This document shows, piece by piece, positions 22,357 to 32,800 of a stretch of 36,470 nt of DNA. Numbering within the stretch: position 1 is the stretch's first letter; every line of letters starts with the position of its first letter. Origin of the DNA: a virus; IMG/VR virus record IMGVR_UViG_3300000115_000083, positions 1-36,470 of that record; one strand, given 5' to 3'. The notes beneath the pieces were generated by a model. It did no database searches. It had not been told where the DNA came from and saw nothing but the letters and a program-made list of their open reading frames with translations. The position numbers were made by a program, and so were the translations under genes.

Positions 22357-25300
22357 TGAGTAGTTTTCCAGAATATAACCCCACTGGTATAAGGTTGATT
22401 GCAAAAAGAATTTCTAATTCTAAAAAAGAAATTGAATTAACGGTTGTTTCTAATGCACAATCAGCATTTGAATCGGGCAACTTTCCATTATATATTCCAG
22501 GTGAGGGTAATATATCTACTCCTGTAAAAGCTATTTTAAAAAATATTAATGAAGTTATATTACAATACATTCAAGGAAATCAATCTGATGTAGTTGTTGA
22601 TGTTGGGGAAGGAAAATATATACCAATTGTAAATTCATTATTTTCAGAAGACCAATTTGCAGTAGTTAATTCTGCAGACAGAGATGTCTTTGTAATAAGA
22701 ACAAATGAACCTCTACCTTCTTCTTTTAAAAAATTATCTCAAATTAATATAAAAGTTATGGTGAGTGAATTAGTTTCACAAGAATTAATTTACGCAGGTG
22801 ATGTTAAAGAACCACCGAAACCTTTTGGACAACCTTTAGCAACTGATTACACTTTTAAAGGTAGAAATCCATACTATGATAAAAATTTAGAATTTGAAAG
22901 TTTTAATGATATGAGTGGTTCTGCTTCTTCACAAAAATTAGAAGGAGTTATTTCAGGTTCATATCTTAATGATATACAAGATTATAGTGCATTCGAAAAA
23001 TTTGCTCATTTTAGTTCTGTAGAAAAAAGAATAATAAATTTTAAAAATAAATTAAGAGATATACAATCAAATCTATCTGCAGTGTCATCTTCATTAAGAG
23101 GTTCAGGACAAAATGTTGATGTACGAGCTATTAAAGAAACTTCAAATACATTACCTCATTTAAAAGAATTAAGAGAAGAAAAATTTAGAAAAGCACAAAC
23201 AATAATTAATGGTTTTACAGGTTATGAAAAATTTCTATATTATGATAATCAGAAGACCACATCAGGTTCTGCACCAGGTCTTGGTCAAAATTTTGCTAAA
23301 AGTTTTCCTTTTACTCCTGGATTAGAAAAAGGTGTACAATTTAATAATGAAGGGTTTGAAACAACCTTTATCATATCAAGTTCTGCATCCGACTTCAAGT
23401 TAACTTCAGGACAATATGAAGTAGAAGATTATCCATTTTTTAATGATTCCGGTTCTTTTTATTTATCATTTTTAATGCGTGCATCTGCATCTTTTTCTGA
23501 TAGTATTGTATTTCAAAATTTTCAAACATCTTCATTACCTAAATATCCACAAGATAGTTTACATAATAAAATTATTGCAAACCCAACATCATCAGGAAGT
23601 CAATATAATAGATATGTTTTTGAAGCATCTGCTTCATATTGGGAACCTGCAAATACTAATATAACACCAGGTTTTTATAATCAAGTAACTTGGGATGCAG
23701 ACTCAGATGATATAAGAATTTTATCTGGTTCTAATGTAACAGGTTCAGGTACAATTACAGCATATGGAATGTATTCTGATTTTACAAATGAACCAGCAAC
23801 AGGTAGTGGTGTTTCTCATAAAGGTAGTTTTATTCCAAAAGGAGATTTATTTAATATTAATATAAATGGATTACCAGCTGGAGGAACAGGTGAAAATGTA
23901 ATAATTACTGATTTTAAGTTAACAAGAAAACAACCAGATAGTAATTACTTACCATTTAGTTATATACCAAATATAGATTCTACAGAATTTTCAAATTGGT
24001 ATGATGATATTATACTTACAGCAAAAAATTACGATGAATCTAATGTACACAGACTTTTAAACAATTTACCTGCAACTTATCAAAAAACTGATAATACATC
24101 TAATTCTGATTTGAGAGACTATGTTGATATGATAGGAGAGTTTTTTGATGAATATAAAGGATTAATTGATGATTATTATAGAATATTTAATCAAGGTTTT
24201 TCTGATTATGAGACATTACCTAACAAGTTTAATTCTTTATTATCAACTTGGATAGGGTTTGATATTATCGAACCACAATCGGGAAGTTTATTAGATAATT
24301 TCGGTTTAGATTCATATTCTACAGAAACACGCACAAAATTTCACAAAAATTTAGCTAATAGAGTTTTAAATAATATAAGTTATTTATATAAAACTAAAGG
24401 TACTCAGAATAGTATAAAAGCTTTACTTAGTATATATGGTTTACCATCAAATGTTTTAAAATTGAGAGAACATGGTGCAACAACTAAAACATATTATGAT
24501 ACGATATTAGGTAATGATATATCTGTTGAGTCAATAACCTTAAAAAATATTACTGGTAGTTTATCATATAAAGAAAAAACATCAAACTTTAACACTTTAA
24601 TTCCACATCCTGAAATGTCAATGTCTTTAGATTGGAATGGAACTGGAGAAGTATCTTCATCTGCATTTGAAGGTATATTTAAATTATTCCCAACATCAAA
24701 TACTCAAAGTTTAGCTGAAGATAGAGCAGACAATGATTCTGATATTAAGTGGAGGTTGATGGCAATGCAATCAAGTTCTAATCAACCAAATTATGCAAAA
24801 TTAAAATTTGAAATAAATAAAACAACTCATGCATCTGCATCTATTGACACAAGAAATGAATTTATTGAAACTGATTATCTAAACATAATGGATAACTCTT
24901 TGGTAAATGTATTATTACACAAAAGTTCATCTGGTCATAATGTTGTTAGTAATCATAACTATGAAATAATAGTAGGAAAATCTGTTAAAGATAAAATTCA
25001 TTTTATACATAAATCTGGACAATTAACAACAGATGGTTCATCAGGACCAGGCAAAGCTATCAATGAAAATTTCCTATCTGGAAGTGCTACAAGACTACGA
25101 TTAGTTCAAAAGTATACAGGTTCAATAGGTCAAATTAAAACTTGGAAAGAACCTTTAAGTATTGGGGCATTTAAACAACATTTATTTAATAAAAAAAGTA
25201 AAGTAGGTAATAATTTATCAAGTTCAATTGATGATATAAATATAGATTTACCTATGGAAGAAAACTACAAATCAGGTTCTGATTCATTTAAAATAATTGA

Positions 25301-26717
25301 CCAAAGTCCAGCTGGAAATGATATAAATTTAGATACAGATTTATTAGATGAAATGAATGGTACACCATATGATACAGATGTAATTAGTGTAATATCTTTC
25401 GGTGCAACAGGTACTGGTTTAGGTTCTTTAGAATTTAATGACAACCATATTATTATAAATGATAATTTTGAATTACAGGATAATTTATCCCATAAAAAAA
25501 GTTCTTTAGCATCAAATAATGAAAATGCTGTAAAAGATTTTATTAACACTAATAATTTAGAATTTGCAAGGTCACCACAAGAAGTAATAAATGATTTCAT
25601 ATTAGATAATGTTGGTAACTATGATTTTAATGATTTATTTGCAGACCCACGAGATGATTTTGCTGATTCTTATAAAGATTTAGAAAAATTTAATAATAAA
25701 GTACTAAAAGAAAATAATGTTAGTGTAAATATAAATAAATTCATTAGAGCAACATCAAAAATATTTTCAAGTAATGTACTGGAAAGTGTAACTAATTTAT
25801 TACCTGCTAGAGCTAAAGTTTCTAAGGGTACAATAATAAAACCAACTTTGACTGAAAGACTTAAATTTCCTCCTCTTGCAAGCAATCCTGATGTTGAACA
25901 CATACATAGAGAAGAAACAACTATTCCAGGAGACATAACAACTAAAGGGGGACATTTAGTCACACCACCAGAATATAATTTTGATAACATAACATCATTT
26001 GATAAAGATGTAGTATACGGGTATGATGCGGAAGCTGGTGAAGTAGATATATATAATCAATTAGGAATTGTAGAAAGAAGGAAACAGCCAGAAAATACTT
26101 GGGGTGCTAGTGTCAATGATACACACTTTGTAAGTAAATTGGAGTTAGGTATAAATAACGATGGAAATACTTATCATAATGAAGAAAGAGTTGTTTTTGA
26201 AATGCTCGGCGATACTGAATTTATTTCAGGTTCAAAAATAGGCAAGTCACATACATATCATTTAGATTATACAGATGCAAATACTTTTGATAATAAAAAA
26301 ATAATACAAACTTCAGAAGTTGTAGGTAAGAGAGATTTAGGTACTTCATTACAATTGATTGATAAAGATAATCCAGATGTTTATGGTGTATTAATGGATG
26401 ATTTTAGAATACCAACTAATCATACTGCAGCATATATTGATAAATCACATTACCAATTAAATAGAGGTTTCTTTCAAGGGTATAAATACCATGGAGGTTT
26501 AGGTACATTTGGAATAGGTACAAGTGCATATTGTTTAATTGGAAATTTAACTTGGACCGGAAATTTTGTTCCAGTAGCAAATGATGAATTTAATCAAGAA
26601 GGTCTTGAATGGACAGATTTATCTACGGCTTCTTTTTATACTATTGAAATGGAACCGTCAGCCAATAACAGATTACGATTAATAAGAACAGAAGCTGAAC
26701 CTGGAGTAACAACATAA
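22356..26717 (+). CDS. Giant (1453-aa) tail-protein-I-like baseplate protein with lectin-like domains
   Basis: Residues about 1-140 start the fold (IRLIAKRISNSKKEIEL). About 210-290 are helical (FSSVEKRIINFKNKLRDIQ). About 325-520 are a beta-sandwich region. About 560-710 match the phage tail protein I pattern (LLNNLPATYQ, DYVDMIGEFFDEYK, LSTWIGFDI, SYLYKTKGTQNSIKALLSIY), which links baseplate to fibres. About 750-950 look LamG/concanavalin-like (SMSLDWNGTGEV, RLVQKYTGSIGQIKTWKEPL). The C terminus (GFFQGYKYHGGLGTFGIG) is Gly/aromatic rich. The tail-I segment is the firm part of this call; the lectin parts are inference from strand pattern. It is the last gene before the promoter motif at 26748. 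Confidence 0.7.
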   Translation: MSSFPEYNPTGIRLIAKRISNSKKEIELTVVSNAQSAFESGNFPLYIPGEGNISTPVKAILKNINEVILQYIQGNQSDVVVDVGEGKYIPIVNSLFSEDQFAVVNSADRDVFVIRTNEPLPSSFKKLSQINIKVMVSELVSQELIYAGDVKEPPKPFGQPLATDYTFKGRNPYYDKNLEFESFNDMSGSASSQKLEGVISGSYLNDIQDYSAFEKFAHFSSVEKRIINFKNKLRDIQSNLSAVSSSLRGSGQNVDVRAIKETSNTLPHLKELREEKFRKAQTIINGFTGYEKFLYYDNQKTTSGSAPGLGQNFAKSFPFTPGLEKGVQFNNEGFETTFIISSSASDFKLTSGQYEVEDYPFFNDSGSFYLSFLMRASASFSDSIVFQNFQTSSLPKYPQDSLHNKIIANPTSSGSQYNRYVFEASASYWEPANTNITPGFYNQVTWDADSDDIRILSGSNVTGSGTITAYGMYSDFTNEPATGSGVSHKGSFIPKGDLFNININGLPAGGTGENVIITDFKLTRKQPDSNYLPFSYIPNIDSTEFSNWYDDIILTAKNYDESNVHRLLNNLPATYQKTDNTSNSDLRDYVDMIGEFFDEYKGLIDDYYRIFNQGFSDYETLPNKFNSLLSTWIGFDIIEPQSGSLLDNFGLDSYSTETRTKFHKNLANRVLNNISYLYKTKGTQNSIKALLSIYGLPSNVLKLREHGATTKTYYDTILGNDISVESITLKNITGSLSYKEKTSNFNTLIPHPEMSMSLDWNGTGEVSSSAFEGIFKLFPTSNTQSLAEDRADNDSDIKWRLMAMQSSSNQPNYAKLKFEINKTTHASASIDTRNEFIETDYLNIMDNSLVNVLLHKSSSGHNVVSNHNYEIIVGKSVKDKIHFIHKSGQLTTDGSSGPGKAINENFLSGSATRLRLVQKYTGSIGQIKTWKEPLSIGAFKQHLFNKKSKVGNNLSSSIDDINIDLPMEENYKSGSDSFKIIDQSPAGNDINLDTDLLDEMNGTPYDTDVISVISFGATGTGLGSLEFNDNHIIINDNFELQDNLSHKKSSLASNNENAVKDFINTNNLEFARSPQEVINDFILDNVGNYDFNDLFADPRDDFADSYKDLEKFNNKVLKENNVSVNINKFIRATSKIFSSNVLESVTNLLPARAKVSKGTIIKPTLTERLKFPPLASNPDVEHIHREETTIPGDITTKGGHLVTPPEYNFDNITSFDKDVVYGYDAEAGEVDIYNQLGIVERRKQPENTWGASVNDTHFVSKLELGINNDGNTYHNEERVVFEMLGDTEFISGSKIGKSHTYHLDYTDANTFDNKKIIQTSEVVGKRDLGTSLQLIDKDNPDVYGVLMDDFRIPTNHTAAYIDKSHYQLNRGFFQGYKYHGGLGTFGIGTSAYCLIGNLTWTGNFVPVANDEFNQEGLEWTDLSTASFYTIEMEPSANNRLRLIRTEAEPGVTT

Positions 26718-26747
26718 AATATTATTACATAAAAACTTAAAAAGTAC

Positions 26748-26762
26748 ATATTTATATATGAA
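26748..26762 (+). promoter_or_regulatory. Phage late-type promoter motif with long leader
   Basis: ATATTTATATATGAA, the same 15-mer as at 11705, lies 61 nt before ATG 26824, the longest leader of the class. The leader repeats AATTTAGGA twice just before the start codon (about 26800-26818), so the ribosome site AGGAG is partly duplicated. Confidence 0.55.
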
Positions 26763-26823
26763 AAGAATTATGATAGTTACAATCAGTCAGTTCAGAAAAA
26801 TTTAGGAAATTTAGGAGAATACA

Positions 26824-27531
26824 ATGGGATATTTAGATAATTCAACAATAGTAGTTGATGCTGTTTTAACTAAAGAAGGAAGAAGATTATTAGCTGAAGG
26901 ACAAGGTCTTGATATTCAATACTTTACTTTGTCAGATTCTGGTGTAGATTATACACTTTGGAATCCAGACCATCCAAGTGGTTCGGCATTTTATGGTGAG
27001 GCTATAGAAAGTTTACCATCCTTAGAAGCTATTCCAAGAGGTCAATTTTATATGAGAAATAAATTGATAACTCTTGATAAAGGAGTTACATCAATTCCTT
27101 ATTGGACAATAAATGATTCTACTGATATGGTTACTATTAATTGTGATGATGTAGCATCCAACGGAACTTGGCCAGGTACAAGAGTAACATTCAAAATAAA
27201 TGGAACAGATGCAAATGATAGAAACTTCCAATTAACAATACCAAATGGTTCAGCAATTTTAAATCTTACAGCTGGTGACACACAAAATGGTGATATATAC
27301 ACAGGAACTACTATAACAGCATTATCAAACGAAGAAGGACAATCAGTTTCATATCTACAAAATATTGAGTCAGAAGACGCAGCATTTTATTCAATTTCAT
27401 CCACAAACGATACATTTGATTTAAGATTCCATAAAGGTGATATTTCAACCGTAATTGATTGTACATTGATAAGTTTAAATACTGGCATAAACAAAACTTT
27501 CCGATTAAATATAACAGCGAAAGAAAGTTAG
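26824..27531 (+). CDS. Marine T4-like virion structural protein
   Basis: A 235-aa protein whose N terminus (MGYLDNSTIVVDAVLTKEGRRLLAEG) is a familiar opening of structural proteins in marine T4-like phages. It continues with QYFTLSDSGVDYTLWNPDHP and PSLEAIPRGQF; the remaining 130 residues are Thr/Asn-rich beta strands ending NITAKES. Position before fibre-like genes points to a collar, whisker or fibre-attachment part. Exact role unknown. TTTAGGAG precedes the ATG. Confidence 0.6.
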   Translation: MGYLDNSTIVVDAVLTKEGRRLLAEGQGLDIQYFTLSDSGVDYTLWNPDHPSGSAFYGEAIESLPSLEAIPRGQFYMRNKLITLDKGVTSIPYWTINDSTDMVTINCDDVASNGTWPGTRVTFKINGTDANDRNFQLTIPNGSAILNLTAGDTQNGDIYTGTTITALSNEEGQSVSYLQNIESEDAAFYSISSTNDTFDLRFHKGDISTVIDCTLISLNTGINKTFRLNITAKES

Positions 27532-27541
27532 GAGATAAATT

Positions 27542-28876
27542 ATGGCATATAATCAAGGTGGTAGTGGAAACAATGGAGCTGGCGGAGTCGGCGGCGTTAG
27601 ACGAGGAGGTTCTGCAGGCGTAGGTGGCGGTACTGGAGGTAGTGTAGGTCAAACACCCCAACAACAAAATATGACCACTGATTTAGGTGGAAGAATAAAT
27701 ATTGATTTAGTAGGTGGTGATTATATCAGAACACAACAAGTTGTGACAAAAGGATATTTTTCTAATGATGCAGGACTTTTAGAAGGGGGAAATATTCATA
27801 CTGGTTCTCTTGCAAAATCGAATCAAAGTTATTATTTTACTGCGACCAACACACACCCTTTATCTTCTTCAGCTGAAGTACAATTTGCAGTTACTTTTGG
27901 CCATAAAGGTGGCTCAGGTTCTGTTGTTTTAGGAGGAAATACAACCGGAGCACAGAATTTACAAGGTGCAACTGAAGCAATATATAAACAATTCGCTGGA
28001 CTTGTATTACCAGAAGCAGAAATTTCAGGTGGGTTTAAAATATCTGCACAAGGTACAAGTGGTGTACATTATACTGATAATACACCAGATGATTATATTT
28101 ATGTTCTCGTAGGAGAAAGAGCAAGATTTAAAGATAAAATGGACCATAAATCTTGGACTATAAGATTAAAAGGAAGAAATACTTTAGGAGGAGAAACTCC
28201 AACATTATCATTAACTGATAATAGTGCAGATACATCTGTAGCTCACACAACTTCAATATTTGGAAAAAAATATAGTATAGTTAGTGGTTCAGCTGGTGTG
28301 ATGAGTGGAAGTAATGGAGCAGCTGCTCATAGAACATTCGGATGGTTCTATCCAGAAGCAGGATTTATGATTTTTTCTGGAGCTGAATTATCTGCAAGTA
28401 TACCAGGACCATCTGGTTCTGCAGAAGGTCTAGGAGGAATGGACCAAATAACATCAAGTTTTTCTGCTAATTCTGCAGATGCTAATCGAATCTCTTCAAG
28501 TGGGTTTGCACCTAATTTATACAATGATGGTAATCCTGAAAATGCTTTAAGAATGATTAATTGTTTAGCAAATGTAGGTACAGAAGACCAAAGACTTAGA
28601 AGTTCTCAAGTTCAAAATAAAGCAAGTTACTATTGTAGAGTTAGACCAACTCAATGTAATTTCTCTACTAACCCTACATTCGTATCTGCTTCAAATGATA
28701 CAAATGTCGGAGCAAAAATAAGACATAAATCTATGTTTGGTAATCCAAATGTATTTATTACAGCTATAGGATTACACAGAAGTGACGGGAGATTAGTTGC
28801 TATAGCAAAATTATCAACACCGATTAAGAAGAATTTTGGAAGTGAAGCTACCGTTAAAGTTAACTTAACATATTAA
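27542..28876 (+). CDS. Virion protein consisting of Gly-rich arm plus conserved ~400-aa module
   Basis: A 444-aa protein. Residues 1-36 are Gly-rich (GGSGNNGAGGVGGV, VGGGTGGSVG), and about 50-444 form a module also found as the C-terminal 400 residues of the protein at 29861. Shared landmarks in order: a KGYFSN / GKFSN start, GSGSVV / GSGSLK, EAIYKQFAGLVL / EAVYKQYASIL, SWTIRLKGRN / KFILKLEGKN, SIVSGS / TIVSGS, HRTFGWFYPEAGF / HRRFGYFYPEVGI, NALRMINCLAN / NALLLANCMRN, and GRLVAIAKLSTPIKKNF / GYLVAVANFSKAIRKDF. It is likely a tail/fibre attachment protein; family name not known. Confidence 0.65.
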   Translation: MAYNQGGSGNNGAGGVGGVRRGGSAGVGGGTGGSVGQTPQQQNMTTDLGGRINIDLVGGDYIRTQQVVTKGYFSNDAGLLEGGNIHTGSLAKSNQSYYFTATNTHPLSSSAEVQFAVTFGHKGGSGSVVLGGNTTGAQNLQGATEAIYKQFAGLVLPEAEISGGFKISAQGTSGVHYTDNTPDDYIYVLVGERARFKDKMDHKSWTIRLKGRNTLGGETPTLSLTDNSADTSVAHTTSIFGKKYSIVSGSAGVMSGSNGAAAHRTFGWFYPEAGFMIFSGAELSASIPGPSGSAEGLGGMDQITSSFSANSADANRISSSGFAPNLYNDGNPENALRMINCLANVGTEDQRLRSSQVQNKASYYCRVRPTQCNFSTNPTFVSASNDTNVGAKIRHKSMFGNPNVFITAIGLHRSDGRLVAIAKLSTPIKKNFGSEATVKVNLTY

Positions 28877-28887
28877 AGAACAATGCT

Positions 28888-29850
28888 ATGGCTAGATTAT
28901 ATAAAGGAATTGAATATACTTCTACACCATATGATGAAGTAATATATCATAAAACTCAGACTTTTGGTGAGAGTTCTGAAGGAATCAACTCTATACAATA
29001 TAGGTCTGAATCTTTAGAATTTAACGATAGTGGTGTAGGTCAACTAAGTTATACTCCTTCAGGGAGTCACTATAACTTTGTAAGACATGCTTTATTCGAC
29101 ACAGGTTCTATATTTGATATCCATCCATATGGCAATGAATTTCACAAAAACAAATTTTATAATTCTGGTTCAGTAATTTATATACCACAGCAGTATTATG
29201 GAGAAAGAATAAACCCTAAGTCATTTAGACTTACTGATAGATTTGATACAGATAATAATGATGGTATACAAATACTTGATGATGGGTTTGGAAATCTATA
29301 TTCTGAAAATGCTAGTTTTTCTCAAAGTGCTAATCATCTTTCATCATCAGAAAATTATGTTGGGAATATTCACTATGAAACTGGTATAGTTGTTATAGCT
29401 GAAACAGGTTCTTGGTCAGGGTCAGTTGGTGGTAATGATAAAGTTAATGATATAGTTTATTCAAATGTAGGTAGAAATAATTTTAATGTTAGATTTGAAG
29501 CTACAAAAATTATACATTCCAATCAAATAACTTTAAAAATAAATGCTGGTGAATTTAATGCTTCATCTAATAGGACACTTTTTTCTGCTTCTAATGCAGG
29601 CTATTCTACTAAAATTTTAGATACTATTTCTGGAAGTATTAGTGGTTTTAAACCTTATGCTTCCACAATTGCTTTTTATAAAAGGAAACCAGGTCAAAAT
29701 ATTGCATTAATACCTACTGCAGACACAGAAGAAGAGGGACTTATTGCTTCTCATTATGAAGAAGAAGCAGTAATGGTTGCTAGATTTCCATCACCAATAC
29801 AGATGAGAGACGATACAGACTTAACGATAATTATTAAATATGATACATAG
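28888..29850 (+). CDS. Virion structural protein between module-sharing genes
   Basis: A 320-aa protein beginning MARLYKGIEYTSTPYDEV, Ser/Asn/Tyr-rich and beta-dominated. A conserved-looking centre reads RINPKSFRLTDRF, GIQILDDGFGNLYS and VGNIHYETGIVVIAETG, and the C-terminal part reads TIAFYKRKPGQNIALI ... VMVARFPSPIQMRDDTDLTI. The NPKSF.L / D.G.GNLY / G.I.Y..G pattern is recurrent in large marine-phage structural proteins. It lies 11 nt after the 444-aa gene and 10 nt before the 1657-aa gene. Its role is probably in the same fibre or collar structure; this is inference. Confidence 0.6.
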   Translation: MARLYKGIEYTSTPYDEVIYHKTQTFGESSEGINSIQYRSESLEFNDSGVGQLSYTPSGSHYNFVRHALFDTGSIFDIHPYGNEFHKNKFYNSGSVIYIPQQYYGERINPKSFRLTDRFDTDNNDGIQILDDGFGNLYSENASFSQSANHLSSSENYVGNIHYETGIVVIAETGSWSGSVGGNDKVNDIVYSNVGRNNFNVRFEATKIIHSNQITLKINAGEFNASSNRTLFSASNAGYSTKILDTISGSISGFKPYASTIAFYKRKPGQNIALIPTADTEEEGLIASHYEEEAVMVARFPSPIQMRDDTDLTIIIKYDT

Positions 29851-29860
29851 AGGATAATAG

Positions 29861-32800
29861 ATGAACAAAGAATTACATTGGAATGGGTTGGATTATGGTG
29901 AGATTGTAGAAATTGGATACACTACTGCCGACACAATGTATTATCCTGGTGATGACCGGAGCACCACCCCACACTCTCCATTTAATAACCCATCCTCTAC
30001 ATTTGAAAATACAACATATAATGTTAACGGCCGTTACATGCGTGCGCTTGGTGTTATGCAGGAATACAGATGGGCAGATAGAATTGAAGTTTGTTTAGCA
30101 TCCCCCGGGCAAAGATATTCAGCCGGCTCATATGCACAAAGTATTGCACATCCACTTGGAGATAATCCAAATCCAATAACATCTCTTGGCCCATTACATA
30201 GTGGTAATGATGCAGCCCAAAATACATCAGTTGATTGTTTACAAAACATTGGTTCTTGGAATCAAGTCTGTACTTGGCGTACAAAACCAGAAGTGATACA
30301 AATGTATAATTATCATCAATTATTAAGAGGAGTCCATCAAACTCAAATCTCCGCACAACCACAATATGGTTTAACTCTTCCAAACATTAATGATGATTTT
30401 ATTCATACTCCAAGCTACGCTTGGTGGGTATATGTTAGTAGCCGATGGAAAGTAATAGCAAGACAAGGTGTTACTAATAATAACAATGCACCTGAGTTTG
30501 GTTTTGTACCACCTATGATTCCATATATAAAAACAAGAATTTCTCCAGAAAAAATTTTCGGACCTATAGATACACCTTGGTGGAAATTTGGTGGCCAGTT
30601 CACTTCACCTGATATTGGTATTGATGATACATATGATATGAATTTAGATAAATTTCAACCAGTAGAATTATACTTCACAGGAGTTACTAATTTGCATAGT
30701 AGTTTGAACGACCAAGGTTCAACTCAAAATATACCTGATGATATTCAATTACTTCAAGAATATTATGATGCTATTACCAGTATTAATAATGGAGTTCCAG
30801 GAGGTGGTCAATATGATAGTATTATACATCCTCTAATAGAAGCTGGATTACAAGCATTTCAGCCAATTTATCCATTTATATCACCTGGTAGTACTCAGAT
30901 GTCAGATTACTTTCATCAACATCCTCCAGGACCAGATTTAACCTATGTTATATCAGACTATATTAACGAAGGTACTCCTTTTTATAATTTGTTTAATGCA
31001 GAACTAGGAGGGACTGGTACAGAATTAAATAATCCCGATTATGCATTACCAGGAACATTTATAGCTCAATTTGCAAATAGTCTACAAGGTAATCAAACTA
31101 TTCGATTACCACATGCAACATTTGCAATAGGTCCATATGGACCAAAAATCCAATCAGGAATATCTGTTTTACCAAGACAATTCAATCCACCACAAGATGG
31201 TATACTTAATACTACTGGAAATATAATGGCACAAAATGGATGGTTACCTGGTGATACAGGAGAAGCTATAAATTCATCTTATCAAGATTTAATGCCATAC
31301 ACATTTACTGAAAATACACCTGAATCAGCATTACTAATACAAACTTATTTAGCAAATTTTTATGCAAGACATACAGCAGGTAGACATGCAATATTAGGAA
31401 TGCAACCACTTTACTATTCATTAGATGAATTTTTTATACAAGATTATGATTTAATGGGACTTTATCAATACGACACTACAACAGGATTACCAATTAATCA
31501 CAACTCTACAACCTATACCGGGAATATATCAAATTATTTATTAATGTTGCAGAATCCGGAAACATATGAACTCACAATTGAAAATTGGACTAAATTATAT
31601 GTTATGTACAAAAGGTATAAAGCTACAAACCCAAGTGATAATGATTGGCCAAATAATATTACAAATTTAAACTCTCCATTAAGTGCAGTTGATATGCATG
31701 CTATTTATCCAGAATGGCCTCACATTGTTGAAGGACCAGGTGGAGGAACAGGAGCTGCAGCTGAATTTGCAGCTACTGCGTGGAATAAAGCTAATTTAAG
31801 AGGTTCTTTTGCACCTCTTGGACCGCCTGCACCTGCAGGTTATGTGCCAAAATGTGGTGTTAATTATCCACAATATCTAGGTATACCGTTTAATGTATCT
31901 CCTGATACAAATACTACGACACCAAATGATGGTGGTTATCCTTTTAATTTTCAATGTGGTATAAACTTTAATGCTGAAAATGCAGACACACTTACAGGTT
32001 ATATGACGGCTCTTGATTATATCATACCTTACGGTGATGATATACCATTAGAATTAAGTGACTTATTTAATTCATATTCAAACACACCAAATGGTATAGA
32101 GGGGTGTGAAAATCAAGCACATCTCATATATGAATTTTTAGATAAAGAATTATGGAAATATTTTTATACGATGCATCAAGCAGTGAAAAAGTTTGTAGAT
32201 TCAGAAAACACACTTGGTGATGATTATGTTTTTTATCCAAATCTAATTCCTCAAAATTTGATAATGAATACTTTAGAATTAACTAATAGAGAAAAAGAAT
32301 TAGTAGCATATGCAAGAACATTAGATATTGGAATGGCATCTACAAATACTTCATATCAAGATTTTATACAACAAACGGTAAATCAATGGAATCCATTTTT
32401 AGATAATCCGGGTGGTAATGGTGGTATGCCTCAAATTATACAATATGGTTTTTTAGATAATATTCGAAATAAATTAATACAATTAACTTTAAATCAGGGC
32501 GGGATAGCTCAATGGGAAATAAATAATTTTCTTTATTGGGTACTTAGTAATGGTTCAACCGTTTTCCCTCCAGGAGGGTTAGGAGGTGGGTTACCGGCCC
32601 CTACACCTATAGACAACGATTTTAGTATGTATGATGATGATACTGAATTAGGAACATTTGTAACAGCACCATTTATGATGGGGCAAGAATTACAACCTGG
32701 ACCTAATGAAATTATGTATACAGGTCCACATTTTCCTGGTTCAACAGCTGGGTATTGGCAAGTTTGTGCTTATCTTAATGAACATTTTCCTAATGGTAAT

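Noticed and set aside
26761-26808. 15-codon peptide (MKRIMIVTISQ...) in the leader before 26824
   Set aside because: Too short to support as a gene, with no Shine-Dalgarno; probably just leader sequence.
27311-27667. 118-aa minus-strand frame near the 444-aa gene
   Set aside because: Opposite to the end of one structural gene and the Gly-rich start of another; low-complexity Leu/Thr composition.
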